This document shows, piece after piece, positions 1 through 8,905 of a stretch of DNA of 64,000 bases (position 1 is the first letter of the stretch; every line of letters begins with the position of its first letter). The notes beneath the pieces are model-generated. The model was not told the origin of the DNA and searched no databases. It worked only from the letters and a program-made list of their open reading frames with translations. The DNA lies in assembly GCA_937916465.1 (NCBI GenBank), contig CALFTK010000021.1, forward strand, positions 1 through 64,000, read 5' to 3'. A program made the translations under genes and the position numbers. This DNA comes from an uncultured Bacteroidales bacterium (GTDB lineage: Bacteria > Bacteroidota > Bacteroidia > Bacteroidales > Bacteroidaceae).

Positions 1-1
1 A

Positions 2-163
2 ATTGCCCAGGTATCTTCCCGGGGATTCCACCTGCTGGATGCCCCGCCCCTGCGCCTGAGCGCCCACGACACCCCGATTCCCGCCCACCCGGAGCTGTGG
101 AAAGCACACCGCCCCGGCGCAGCAGCCATTGCCGAAGCCGCCCGCTATCTTATCACCCTTTAA
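2..163 (+). CDS. 2-oxoacid dehydrogenase E1 beta subunit, C-terminal end (partial)
   Basis: The open frame enters from the left edge and stops at TAA 161-163, giving about 53 residues. The segment DTPIPAHPELW followed by HRPGAAAIAEAAR matches the tail of the transketolase-like C-terminal domain of pyruvate or branched-chain 2-oxoacid dehydrogenase E1 beta subunits. In the complex this subunit, with E1 alpha, decarboxylates the 2-oxoacid using thiamine diphosphate and passes the acyl group to lipoyl-E2. The E2 gene begins 21 bases downstream, the usual order. Base composition is GC-rich, unlike the chromosome after 4.85 kb. The family call rests on a short tail, so the substrate cannot be named. 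Confidence 0.7.
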   Translation: MAQVSSRGFHLLDAPPLRLSAHDTPIPAHPELWKAHRPGAAAIAEAARYLITL

Positions 164-184
164 AAAATCCCCTTTCACCTGACC

Positions 185-1285
185 ATGCCGAAAGTTCCCA
201 TTCTGATGCCCCAGCTGGGCGAATCCATAGCCGAAGCCACCATCATGCAGCTGCTGGTGAAACCCGGCGACACCGTGCAGGCCGACCAGGAGGTGTTCGA
301 GGTCGAAACAAACAAGGCGGTCATGGGCGTGACCACCGTGTGCGGCGGCACCATCGTCTCACTGGATGTGAGCACCGGCGAAACCGTGCCCGTGGGTGCC
401 ATCATGGGCATCATCGAAGCCACGGAGGAGGAGATTGAACGCTCCGGCGCCACCCCGCTGGGCGAAGGCGCCGCCCCTGCCCCGGTGGAAGCCCCCGCCG
501 CCGAAAAGAACGCCGCCCAGGACGGCGCCCACTTCCGCACCGAAGGCGAGTTCCGCGAAGGGGTGCCCGGTGGCGGCCGCCGCAAGGCGCTGGGCGAAGG
601 TGGCCGCGGGCTGCCCGTGCCCATGGGCAAGCGCGGCACCCGCTTCCTCTCCCCGCGCATCCGCGCCCGCATGGATGAGCTCGGCATCACCGAGGCGGAT
701 ATGGCCTACGTCATCGGCACCGGCCCGAACGGCCGCATCACTATCGATGACTTCGAAAGCTTCATCAACTATGTGGATGGCTGGCCCTCGCACCAGGCCT
801 CGCCCATGCGCCGCAGCGTGGCCAGCAGCATGCAGCGCACCTGGCGCCGCCCCATTGCCAGCTGCGGGCGCCCCATCTTCATGGCCCCCATCATCCTGCA
901 CCGCAAGAACCACCCGCGCAAACCCGGTGTCACTCTCTACTTCCTGCGCGCACTGGCTCTGGCGCTGGCAGAACACCCGGAATGCGCCGGCTACATGGTG
1001 GGTGGCCGCATTCTCACCCCGCGCCGCATTGACCTGGGCGTTGCCGTGCAGGTGGCAGACGGCGTCATGGTTCCCGTGCTGCGCAACGTGAACGAGTATA
1101 CGCTGGATGAACTCATCGACGAATACAACAAAGTGGTAGCCCAGGCGCGCGACCGCCGGCTTGACCCCGCCTACCAGGGTGGCGGCATTGCCACGGTCTC
1201 AAACTTCGGCTCGCGGAAGGTGATGGTGCCGGCGGCAGCCTGCATCCCGAGCACAAGCTGCATTTTGTCGGTATCCCAGTGGTAG
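185..1285 (+). pseudogene. Dihydrolipoyl acyltransferase (E2), cut off in the catalytic domain
   Basis: This encodes the E2 core of a 2-oxoacid dehydrogenase complex, which moves acyl groups from lipoate to CoA. An N-terminal lipoyl domain (about residues 1-80) has the lipoyl lysine in ETNKAVM (K44). An alanine/proline linker follows, then an E3-binding domain near residues 155-195 (FLSPRIRARMDELGI and GPNGRITIDD), then the start of the acyltransferase domain (DLGVAVQVADGVMVPVLRN). Family resemblance ends near base 1,215, after TVSNFG. The expected remainder, including the HRxxxDG active site, is missing, and the last 20 or so residues are out-of-place sequence read into the next segment. This looks like an assembly join, not a mutation in a living gene. 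A Verrucomicrobia/PVC-type source is possible but not shown. Confidence 0.75.
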
Positions 1286-1602
1286 AAATGCTCGAATGAG
1301 AACCTACGCCATCCGAATGGGCCTTTACCGTTGGGAAAATGCGCCTGCGGCCAATCCCATTTTCCGTCAGCACGGGCGCACAGCATGAATTTTCCGCCTT
1401 GCCAGCGTTGTGTCGGCACACCGACTTCACCTTTGGCTTCAACGGCAGCGCTGACTATCCGGCCGCGCCAGGGAGCGGGATCGACGTCGGAAGGTATGCA
1501 TTTGCCGCGGACCGGGTCGGTGCCGGTGACGGTTACGGGATAAGTCGCCGACGCGGCGGCCGACGCGCATACGGCGGCGAAGATTAATGCCGCCCTCTTC
1601 AT
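1171..1602 (-). CDS. Secreted protein of unknown function, C-terminus truncated
   Basis: The frame starts at ATG 1602 with a clear signal peptide (MKRAALIFAAVCASAAASA). An aromatic-rich segment follows, with GKWDWPQAHFPNG and FSFEHFYHW, ending in GTITFREPKFE, which looks like the closing strand of a beta-sandwich domain. Its start overlaps the stop of the upstream gene by four bases (ATGA), so the two were translationally coupled. The last dozen residues (to base 1,171) read into the foreign E2 sequence and are not reliable. I do not recognise the family; the style resembles secreted proteins of Lentisphaerota/Kiritimatiellota, which is an inference. Confidence 0.5.
   Translation of the reverse strand: MKRAALIFAAVCASAAASATYPVTVTGTDPVRGKCIPSDVDPAPWRGRIVSAAVEAKGEVGVPTQRWQGGKFMLCARADGKWDWPQAHFPNGKGPFGWRRFSFEHFYHWDTDKMQLVLGMQAAAGTITFREPKFETVAMPPPW
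1195..1225. other. Probable chimeric join between two unrelated genomes
   Basis: A plus-strand E2 gene loses its family match here. A minus-strand secreted-protein gene also runs into this point without a natural end. GC content falls on the right side. The exact base cannot be fixed because both frames stay open across about 30 bases. A contig-assembly join is the simplest reading. Confidence 0.6.
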
Positions 1603-4364
1603 CGCAGAAAGATCACCAGCGGATCGGCATCATACGGCGAAGGCCGATGAATGAGCCAAGCCTTGCGCGCACCGTCTTGCGTCACGTAAACGCCGAGGAG
1701 CCGTTCTTTTCCGGTGAGGGTCGCTTTGAGCGCTTCCGCCGCGGCAAGCTCATTCGCGGTGTAGTCGGCAGAAGCGAGCTCCTTCCAGCCCTGCTGCTTG
1801 TCCGAACATCGGATAGCGAACCGCTTGTCGCCGGCGACAGCATTCGCATAAGCCATAAGATTGTCGAGCACGTCGCGTCCGGGCGCCTTGCCGTTGAACT
1901 TAAGCGAGCATAGGGCGGCGCCGTTCCATCCGGCCCAGTCATTACGGACGGATGTTGGAACCGCTTTGTCGAAATCGATTTCTTCGATAGTATTCGGAAG
2001 CGCAAGCTGACCGATGACCTTCACCGAAGGCAGATGGAGCGTACCGGTCACCTTCCGTGTTTTTTCAGAACCTAAACCGGCGTAAGTCAGAAGCCCCGTA
2101 ACCGATGAAAGGTTCCAGTCGGTCACATCGCACATCAAGGGCAGATTGTGAAAGGAAGCCGATATATCCTCAACGTTAGGAATATTGAGGTAGAGATTGG
2201 TCATTGAAGAGCAGTCGGCAAAGAAACAATGTACCTTTCCGGTCAGATTCGTCTGATCGACACACCCTTCTCGAAGAGATGTCAAATCTCTGAACACTCC
2301 GTCTGAGATTTTCGTCAATGCGTGCGGTGTCAACTCCAACGCGGTCACGTTGGAACACCCCCTGAACACTTCCAACGAAAGAATGTTGTACCCGGGCCCG
2401 AGTCTGATGCCGCGCAAAGTCTGCACATTCTGGAAAATCCTCGCGTACAGCTGATTGGAGAATGTATATTTCTTGCCGGTGGAAGTATCTACGGCCTCTT
2501 CCGGAAACGACAGGAAGCCGGAGCCCGACAGATAGGATGTATCATAACCATACAATGTCTTGCCGCTGAAATGCAGCAGCCCGTCGCCGTGAAGATTGGC
2601 GATGAGCCGCCAGTTGCCGTCAGAAACTTCATCATATCCCGACTCCGAAGCCGCCTTGCCGGTGAACGTCCACTTATGCTCGACGCGCGGATGAACGCTC
2701 ATCGGTCTGTCGGGGACGAAAGTCACCTGCGCACCCTCATCTTTAAGCAGATCCGCGCCTTCCCCCTCCCATGCGACGAATCGTCCGGGATGGTCGCCGT
2801 CGGCCGCAAAACCCGAAACGGACAGCGTTACGCGAGCCCCGTGCGGCAGATAGCCGTCCTCGTCAGGTGCGCCGTCGGGATAGACAACGGAAAACGATTC
2901 GGGGTATTCTTCAAGGAAACCGCGATCGGAGAACGAAACCCGATATTCAGGCAGCATAATCCAGGTAACACGTTTTGAACCGGTTCCGCCGTTGAGATCG
3001 ACCGAACATGCGGCATTCGTCTCCGCGTCAGTCCAGGAAACGCCGTCGAACGTTTCGACCACCGCGCCGCGGCGATAGCGGATACCGCCGTCGGAGGAAT
3101 ATTTTTTCACATCGCCGATCGCGACCGCACGGGATTCGCCCGCTACCGGAGCGCTGAACGCAAAACGCGGTGGGGACATTTCGGCGATCGCGGCAGATTG
3201 AGTAGCGTCTCGGACGATAACTTCATTCATGAAACTTCTGTAGTCGCCGTAGGAAAGGAATTGCCGGTAGGAAGTTGCGAACACAGACGAGGCGACCGTG
3301 CCTATCGGCAGCGGCTCGTCGTCCCCGAACCGCTCACGGAAAAGAGCTTTTTCTTCGTCGGTCAGCGCACGGGCGCCGGAGATCACATCACTCCATGACG
3401 CATCGTCCGGACGGATGTAAAAGCATATCGACAAGGTTCCGTTCGGCTCTTCAGAGAAATGGCTTCCGCACGCTGTGGCAGGCGCATTCTGAATAAAGAT
3501 GCGCTTGAGCCTGGCGCATCCGGAAAGGCTGAATGTGCTCCACTGCGAAAGCAGCAGCGATTCACCGGCGCCGATCGCGAGAAACTCCAATGATTCAGCT
3601 TCCGCTATTATCGACTGATGCCCGGATGCGATGGTGCCGAGACGGCCGCCGTCCTCGCGGGCGCTGCCGAGAATAATACCCGTAACATCCCTGTTGCCCG
3701 AAAAAGCGATACTGGAGAGCGATTGCAGCTTCGGCAGACGCAAAACACCTTTACGCGACATCGCTTGAGGAAGCCGGCATTGAAGATTCGTGAGGCTGTC
3801 AATGCAGAATGTGTCGTAATCAAGCACACAATCTTTCGGAACAGAAAAACATTCGCGCTTCAATTCTGGCAGCGATGGCGCATTGAGCACGATGCCGCGA
3901 AGAATGCACCCTCCCATACCCAACCTCAAGCCGCAAACACCTACTGATGTCAGCAGCGGGCAGGAAACAACAAGATTTGTCAGTTGCTTATTGGTGTCGA
4001 ACGCGAAACCATCAATCGATCTTAGGGATTCCGGCAGTACGAGCGATGTTACTTTACGGGATTCGTCAGCCATATGTGATGACGAAAAAGACCCCGCGCC
4101 TATCGACACGATCGTCCAGTCTGCGCCGGATGAGTCTTGAATCGGGCCCGTCAGATCGAGATCTCCGGTTCCGGAAACCACCGGCGTCTCCCAAGGTGTA
4201 ATTTTGAGTTCACGGGCGGCGCTGTCAGCGACGGAAACCCGGATCGTCCAGTTTTCTTTTGATATCCGGTTGGAGCCGTTGAAAAGCCAGCTGTCGGCAA
4301 AGAGCGACGGAGCGAGCACCAGACTTGCAGCGCAAACTGCACATTTAATCAAACTATGGGTCAT
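1599..4364 (-). CDS. Secreted BspA-like leucine-rich-repeat protein
   Basis: A 921-residue protein. I place the start at 4,364 because a signal peptide follows at once (MTHSLIKCAVCAASLVLAPS) and GGGGAAATAAT lies just upstream on the minus strand; the frame is open further upstream, but that part looks non-coding. Two blocks of LRR_5 (BspA-type) repeats, such as SLVLPESLRSIDGFAF and LRGIRLGPGYNILSLEVF, are separated by a middle region near residues 440-560 with VSFSDRGFLEEYP and RFVAWEGEGA, which resembles InlB-type or bacterial Ig-like repeats. Such proteins are exported and often bind surfaces or hosts. GC is well above that of the Bacteroidales part, and the gene belongs to a foreign segment. 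The exact ligand is unknown. Confidence 0.6.
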   Translation of the reverse strand: MTHSLIKCAVCAASLVLAPSLFADSWLFNGSNRISKENWTIRVSVADSAARELKITPWETPVVSGTGDLDLTGPIQDSSGADWTIVSIGAGSFSSSHMADESRKVTSLVLPESLRSIDGFAFDTNKQLTNLVVSCPLLTSVGVCGLRLGMGGCILRGIVLNAPSLPELKRECFSVPKDCVLDYDTFCIDSLTNLQCRLPQAMSRKGVLRLPKLQSLSSIAFSGNRDVTGIILGSAREDGGRLGTIASGHQSIIAEAESLEFLAIGAGESLLLSQWSTFSLSGCARLKRIFIQNAPATACGSHFSEEPNGTLSICFYIRPDDASWSDVISGARALTDEEKALFRERFGDDEPLPIGTVASSVFATSYRQFLSYGDYRSFMNEVIVRDATQSAAIAEMSPPRFAFSAPVAGESRAVAIGDVKKYSSDGGIRYRRGAVVETFDGVSWTDAETNAACSVDLNGGTGSKRVTWIMLPEYRVSFSDRGFLEEYPESFSVVYPDGAPDEDGYLPHGARVTLSVSGFAADGDHPGRFVAWEGEGADLLKDEGAQVTFVPDRPMSVHPRVEHKWTFTGKAASESGYDEVSDGNWRLIANLHGDGLLHFSGKTLYGYDTSYLSGSGFLSFPEEAVDTSTGKKYTFSNQLYARIFQNVQTLRGIRLGPGYNILSLEVFRGCSNVTALELTPHALTKISDGVFRDLTSLREGCVDQTNLTGKVHCFFADCSSMTNLYLNIPNVEDISASFHNLPLMCDVTDWNLSSVTGLLTYAGLGSEKTRKVTGTLHLPSVKVIGQLALPNTIEEIDFDKAVPTSVRNDWAGWNGAALCSLKFNGKAPGRDVLDNLMAYANAVAGDKRFAIRCSDKQQGWKELASADYTANELAAAEALKATLTGKERLLGVYVTQDGARKAWLIHRPSPYDADPLVIFLR

Positions 4365-4429
4365 ATTATTTCCCCGATACGATTTTAACGCGGATTCGCG
4401 GCAAGCCTCTTCGTTTTGCTGATACACGA

Positions 4430-4455
4430 CACCCGCCTTAACGTCTTCCATCTTT
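4430..4455. other. Probable second chimeric join
   Basis: On the minus strand a tricorn-protease-like reading frame ends abruptly (IPLSKDGRR then stop), where the family would continue with a long peptidase region. Beyond it lies the upstream region of the GC-rich LRR gene. AT content changes sharply at the same place. This supports an artificial join within about 25 bases. Confidence 0.5.
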
Positions 4456-4851
4456 TGAAAGCGGAATTGCAAATATGTAATGATCATTTGAATATGAAAC
4501 ATTCCATTCAACTGATGAAATTGAAGGGGAAAAATTGCGCGATGAAATAAAGAAAACATATTTCGAATCATCCGAGAATATAGGTTGGAACGAGTTATAC
4601 ATGTTTGAAGATATAGTATATGACTTTCCTTCAGCAATACTATGCATTCTAATCACATAATAGGTATTATCCGACGGTTCAACATATAATATCCATTTAC
4701 CATCCGGTGATATACGATATAATTTCAAAGATGTATGACCTGAACTGCTTGAAGCTTTAAACAGAACTTTAGTAGTCGATGAAGCCAAATCAATCATCAA
4801 CATTTCATCCTTTTCATTTATGAAAAATAGTTTTGGAGGAATTTTTGTAAT
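4438..4851 (-). pseudogene. Tricorn-like peptidase, internal fragment of the beta-propeller region
   Basis: The minus-strand frame is open from about 4,851 to 4,438 without a convincing start; the first ATG is at 4,803. It reads LKLYRISPDGKWILYVEP, then FQPIFSDDSKYVFFISSR and SVEWNVSYSNDHYIFAIPL. This is the PD40/WD40-like pattern before the PDZ and S41 peptidase domains of tricorn-type proteases, common periplasmic enzymes in Bacteroidetes. Both ends are missing: the left end runs into GC-rich foreign DNA and the right end into the promoter region of the next gene. The AT-rich composition fits a Bacteroidetes source, perhaps a different locus or species. It cannot encode a working protease here. 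Confidence 0.55.
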
Positions 4852-4853
4852 AA

Positions 4854-6488
4854 ATGAAAAATAGGATAACAGTACTGATAGTAGTTGCTACCATTTTGCT
4901 TTCTGCAGGTTGTAATGGTGGCAGAAGTGAATACCGCAGGTTGGTGGCGCTTGAGCAGGTATTGGAACAGAATCCTGATTCTGTGCGCAGTGTGCTGTAT
5001 GCAATGCCTACACCTAAGAAAGAGCGTAGTAAGGCACTTTATACAGTACTTAAAACGCAGGCAGACTATAAGTGCTATGAACCATTGGAGTCAGATTCCT
5101 TAATGTTAGAAGCTACAGCATACTATGGCACCGGGAAGAAAGATTACTATGCCGCATTGGCATATTATACATTAGGTTGTGTATATGATGAAAAAGGAAA
5201 TGATATTGCCGCTTTAGAAGCATATCTGAAAGCAAAAGATCTGTTCCCCGATACTTTAATTCGTTATTATGCGTTGACGGAATGTTTGTTGGGCTTGAAA
5301 TATGTTAATAGTAATGCCTATGATTATGCTGAAAAACATTTGTTATGTGCCATGAATAATGCTGATCGTTTAAATGACGTTCATACGTATTGTATATCGC
5401 GGTATAATTATGCATTGTGTTTATTGCATAGAAGGGATTTTGAAACAGCAGAGCAATATTTTTTAGAATTTCTCGATAACGAAGCCTATTATGAATATTA
5501 TAGAATCAATCCGTTGTTACAATTAGCTAAGATTTATTATCTTCATTACAAAGACTACGATAAATCTCTTTTATATGTAGATAGGTTTCTTAATTTGAGC
5601 AAATCTAATAATGAAGCCGGTTTGGCTGCCAAGGCAAACAATTTTTATTATATGGCAGTTTATGATTCTGCTTATCATTATTACTTAAAATCGTTAAAAA
5701 CAGCAACAGAATTGAATACCATTTGTTTGTGCTATGATAAGCTGACTGAATTATCTTTAATTGATCCAAAATATTCAGATTCAATTTTCTTTTCAAAATA
5801 TAAGGATGTAATTGACACTTTGTTTGATGGAAGAAACTTGAATAAAATTAATAATTTGCACTACATCCATAGTGTGGAGTTGGCTGAACATGAATTGCGT
5901 CATAAGCAAAAATTATTAGTATGTTGCGCTGTGTTTATTCCGGTGTGTCTGTCGCTGTTGACTATGTTTATGATTACTGCATTAAAAAAGCGAAAGAAAG
6001 AAAAATTGTGGCAGAAAAAAGATAATATATCCAGAATAGAGTGTGAAATATACAATAATCAGTTGGAAAATAGAGAATGTAATGAAAGTGCAAATACAGT
6101 GTCGGAAAATGATTTAGATATATTTAGTAAATTACTTGCAGAGTGTAAGGAACTGTTTCTGCTATCAGATGCTAATACAATACTAGTTTCTCATACCGCA
6201 GTGGTAAGAGAGGAATATACAGAAGCAGAAATAGAGCATGTTAAAAAGAATGTTTTAGAGATATTTCGTCCTGCTATTGTGTTCTTGTCTAATCAATGTA
6301 AAACCATTGATAACAGAGGTGTTTTAATTTGTGTTTTGTCATATTTAGGTTATAACAGTGCTGAAATATCGTTATTCTTAAACGTGTCGGCCGAGAGTGT
6401 ACGTCAGCGTAAAAAGAGAATGAAAGAGAGTTTAGGTACTGAATTATACAAATGTATTTTTATGAAAAGTATAAGGAATAAAGTATAA
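4854..6488 (+). CDS. Membrane-anchored TPR protein with C-terminal HTH domain
   Basis: A 544-residue protein. A lipobox-like signal (ILLSAGC, Cys20) starts it. Tetratricopeptide repeats fill roughly residues 40-330 (AALAYYTLGCVYDEKGNDIAALEAY is one, split here as a repeat pattern of Ala/Tyr helices). A transmembrane helix lies near 358-378 (LLVCCAVFIPVCLSLL), followed by a Lys/Arg-rich and coiled stretch. The C-terminus (GYNSAEISLFLNVSAESVRQ, then RKKRMK) is a LuxR-like helix-turn-helix. The likely topology is sensor TPRs in the periplasm and a DNA-binding domain in the cytoplasm, as in a family of Bacteroidetes one-component regulators. The target genes are unknown. GGAGGA lies 13 bases upstream of the ATG. 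The gene stands alone before argR. Confidence 0.7.
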   Translation: MKNRITVLIVVATILLSAGCNGGRSEYRRLVALEQVLEQNPDSVRSVLYAMPTPKKERSKALYTVLKTQADYKCYEPLESDSLMLEATAYYGTGKKDYYAALAYYTLGCVYDEKGNDIAALEAYLKAKDLFPDTLIRYYALTECLLGLKYVNSNAYDYAEKHLLCAMNNADRLNDVHTYCISRYNYALCLLHRRDFETAEQYFLEFLDNEAYYEYYRINPLLQLAKIYYLHYKDYDKSLLYVDRFLNLSKSNNEAGLAAKANNFYYMAVYDSAYHYYLKSLKTATELNTICLCYDKLTELSLIDPKYSDSIFFSKYKDVIDTLFDGRNLNKINNLHYIHSVELAEHELRHKQKLLVCCAVFIPVCLSLLTMFMITALKKRKKEKLWQKKDNISRIECEIYNNQLENRECNESANTVSENDLDIFSKLLAECKELFLLSDANTILVSHTAVVREEYTEAEIEHVKKNVLEIFRPAIVFLSNQCKTIDNRGVLICVLSYLGYNSAEISLFLNVSAESVRQRKKRMKESLGTELYKCIFMKSIRNKV

Positions 6489-6566
6489 TTACAGATTTAT
6501 TCAAAAAAAATACGGTTGGGTATGCAAAATTTTGTATGTTTTTGCACATCGAACCGTTTTTTATAC

Positions 6567-6574
6567 TATTTTTG
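6567..6574 (+). promoter_or_regulatory. Bacteroidetes -7 promoter box for argR
   Basis: TATTTTTG matches the Bacteroidetes -7 consensus TAnnTTTG, about 28 bases before the argR start. A TTTG at 6,541-6,544 sits about 22 bases upstream and could be the -33 element. This also argues against translation starting at the upstream in-frame ATG (6,516), which would lie before the promoter. Confidence 0.55.
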
Positions 6575-6602
6575 CAACGCAAACGAGAATATTTATGCAA
6601 TT

Positions 6603-7079
6603 ATGAAGAATAAGAACAACAGGTTGGAGGCCATACGTCAAGTAATATCCGAACAGGATATAAAGAATCAGGACCAGCTATTGCAGGTGTTGACTTCTAT
6701 GGGTTATAATGTAACGCAGGCTACTCTGTCTCGCGATTTGAAGAAGATGAAAATCTCAAAAGTTGCAAATACATACGGAGATTACCTGTATGTTCTTCCT
6801 AATAGAGCTTTGGTGCAAAAAAAGGCAGTGGCAGAGAATACTCCGATTGTTAACCAGCCGAGATATGGTTTTGTATCTCTTCATTTTTCAGGCAATATGG
6901 CGGTTATAAAAACAAAACCCGGATATGCAAGCAGTTTGGCTTACGATATAGATAATCATAATTTACCAAATGTGTTAGGAACTATAGCAGGTGATGACAC
7001 ATTGCTTATGGTTTTATCGGAAGATGCAAGCAGAACCGAAATAAAACATCTATTGGAACCTATTATTATATCTATTTAA
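6603..7079 (+). CDS. argR: Arginine repressor ArgR
   Basis: A 158-residue protein, normal for ArgR. The N-terminal winged helix (RLEAIRQVISEQDIKNQ, then VTQATLSRDLKKM) contains the conserved SRDL recognition helix. The C-terminal half (PGYASSLAYDID, then LGTIAGDDTLLMVL) has the GDDT motif of the hexamer core that binds arginine. It represses arginine biosynthesis when arginine is plentiful. I chose ATG 6,603 because it matches family N-termini and lies downstream of the promoter box. It heads the gene set acyltransferase-argG-pspC-argC-argD, which it probably controls together with itself. Confidence 0.92.
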   Translation: MKNKNNRLEAIRQVISEQDIKNQDQLLQVLTSMGYNVTQATLSRDLKKMKISKVANTYGDYLYVLPNRALVQKKAVAENTPIVNQPRYGFVSLHFSGNMAVIKTKPGYASSLAYDIDNHNLPNVLGTIAGDDTLLMVLSEDASRTEIKHLLEPIIISI

Positions 7080-7095
7080 TCAGTAAAGGATTATA

Positions 7096-7647
7096 ATGGA
7101 AAAACAGATTGATATAATGGTTGCGGATGAATCGCATGAAAAATATGTGGATGTTATCCTAAAAACTATTGAAGATGCTGCGAAAGTGCGTGGTACAGGT
7201 ATAGCAAAACGAACACACGAATATGTAGCAGAGAAGATGAAGGAGGGTAAGGCTATAATTGCCCTTTGTGAAGGTGATTTTGCAGGTTTCTGTTATATTG
7301 AAACCTGGAGTGACAAGCATTATGTGGCAAATTCCGGTCTTATTGTTGTGCCTTCTTACAGAAATCAGGGCTTGGCAAAAAGAATTAAGCAGTTTGCCTT
7401 TAACCTGTCTCGTGAACGATGGCCAAATGCAAAATTGTTTGGACTGACCAGTGGAGGTGCGGTAATGAAGATAAACACCGAACTTGGCTATGTGCCGGTT
7501 CCGTTTTCTGAACTGACCGATGATGAGGCTTTCTGGCGCGGTTGTCAGGGCTGCTGTAATCATGATGTGTTGGAGCGTACAGAGCGCAGGTATTGTATAT
7601 GTACGGGTATGTTATATGATCCGGCAAAACATAAAGATAAGGAATAA
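7096..7647 (+). CDS. GNAT acyltransferase of the arginine cluster (probable N-acylglutamate synthase)
   Basis: A 183-residue GNAT-fold protein. The acyl-CoA binding loop is seen in VVPSYRNQGLAKRIKQF (Q/RxxGxG/A type), after a central beta strand (GFCYIETW). A Cys-rich segment near the C-terminus (GCQGCCNH) is characteristic of this subfamily. It sits directly between argR and argG, 16 bases after the first and 14 before the second. Bacteroides make arginine through N-succinylated intermediates, and an enzyme in this position has been implicated there as the N-succinylglutamate synthase. From the position I infer the same first step here. The acyl donor, succinyl-CoA or acetyl-CoA, cannot be read from the sequence. 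Confidence 0.7.
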   Translation: MEKQIDIMVADESHEKYVDVILKTIEDAAKVRGTGIAKRTHEYVAEKMKEGKAIIALCEGDFAGFCYIETWSDKHYVANSGLIVVPSYRNQGLAKRIKQFAFNLSRERWPNAKLFGLTSGGAVMKINTELGYVPVPFSELTDDEAFWRGCQGCCNHDVLERTERRYCICTGMLYDPAKHKDKE

Positions 7648-7661
7648 ACTGTAATTATAAT

Positions 7662-8864
7662 ATGGCAAAGAAAAAAGTGGTGGTAGCATTTTCAGGTGGT
7701 TTGGATACCAGCTATAATGTTATGTACCTAACAAAAGAGATGGGCTACGAAGTGTATGCAGCTTGTGCAAATACCGGTGGTTTCAGCCCTGAACAGTTAA
7801 AGACAAATGAAGAGAACGCCTATAAACTGGGCGCTGTTAAATATGTTACTCTGGATGTTACAAAAGAGTATTATGAAAAGTCTTTGAAGTATATGGTTTA
7901 TGGTAATGTGTTGCGTAACAACTGTTACCCTATATCTGTATCTTCCGAACGTATATTCCAGGCTTTGGCTATAGCACGTTATGCAAACGAAATAGGTGCA
8001 GATGCTATTGCTCACGGTTCTACAGGTGCTGGTAATGACCAGATTCGTTTTGATATGACATTCCTGGTAAAGGCTCCGGGAGTGGAAATTATTACTCTAA
8101 CTCGTGATAAGAACCTAAGCCGTAAGGAGGAGATTGATTATCTGAATGCAAATGGTTTCAATGCCGATTTTACCAAACTGAAATATTCCTATAACGTAGG
8201 TATATGGGGTACATCCATTTGTGGCGGTGAAATACTTGATTCCACACAGGGATTACCTGAATCTGCTTACTTGAAACATCCCGAAAAGCAGGGCTCAGAA
8301 ATTCTCTCTTTAGGTTTTGAAAAGGGAGAACTGAAGAGTGTAAACGGTGTTGATTTTGAAGATAAGATTGCCGCTATACAAGAGGTGGAAAAGATAGGTG
8401 CTACATACGCTATAGGTCGTGATTGCCACGTAGGCGATACTATTATAGGTATTAAAGGACGTGTGGGTTTTGAAGCTGCTGCTCCAATGCTTATTATTGC
8501 AGCTCATCGTTTCCTTGAAAAATATACATTGTCTAAGTGGCAGCAGTATTGGAAGGATCAGGTATCAAATTGGTACGGAATGTTCTTGCACGAATCTCAG
8601 TATTTGGAACCTGTAATGCCCGATATAGAGGCTATGCTGGAGAGTTCACAACGTAATGTAAATGGTACAGTTACTTTGGAACTTCGTCCTTACAGTTTCC
8701 AAACTATTGGTTGCGATACCCCTGATGATTTGGTACACAACAAGCTTGGCGAATATGGTGAAGGTGCAAAAGCCTGGACTGCCGACGATGCCAAAGGCTT
8801 TATAAAGATTACCTCTACTCCGTTACGTGCATATTACAGTGTGCACCCTGATGAAGAGCGTTGA
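7662..8864 (+). CDS. argG: Argininosuccinate synthase
   Basis: A 400-residue cytoplasmic enzyme that condenses citrulline and aspartate with ATP to argininosuccinate, the penultimate step of arginine synthesis. The PP-loop SGGLDTS is present at residues 10-16, and the citrulline/aspartate-binding STGAGNDQIRFD follows near residue 120. Length is normal. It lies in the arg cluster behind the acyltransferase. No argininosuccinate lyase gene is in the window, so that step must be encoded elsewhere. Confidence 0.95.
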   Translation: MAKKKVVVAFSGGLDTSYNVMYLTKEMGYEVYAACANTGGFSPEQLKTNEENAYKLGAVKYVTLDVTKEYYEKSLKYMVYGNVLRNNCYPISVSSERIFQALAIARYANEIGADAIAHGSTGAGNDQIRFDMTFLVKAPGVEIITLTRDKNLSRKEEIDYLNANGFNADFTKLKYSYNVGIWGTSICGGEILDSTQGLPESAYLKHPEKQGSEILSLGFEKGELKSVNGVDFEDKIAAIQEVEKIGATYAIGRDCHVGDTIIGIKGRVGFEAAAPMLIIAAHRFLEKYTLSKWQQYWKDQVSNWYGMFLHESQYLEPVMPDIEAMLESSQRNVNGTVTLELRPYSFQTIGCDTPDDLVHNKLGEYGEGAKAWTADDAKGFIKITSTPLRAYYSVHPDEER

Positions 8865-8905
8865 TAAATTGAATTATAGATTAATAACTTTTTAATATTA
8901 CAATT

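Noticed and set aside
175..976. Minus-strand and alternative-frame open frames in the GC-rich left end
   Set aside because: They are shadows of the E2 gene: high GC removes stops in all frames and their residues are low-complexity Ala/Pro/Arg.
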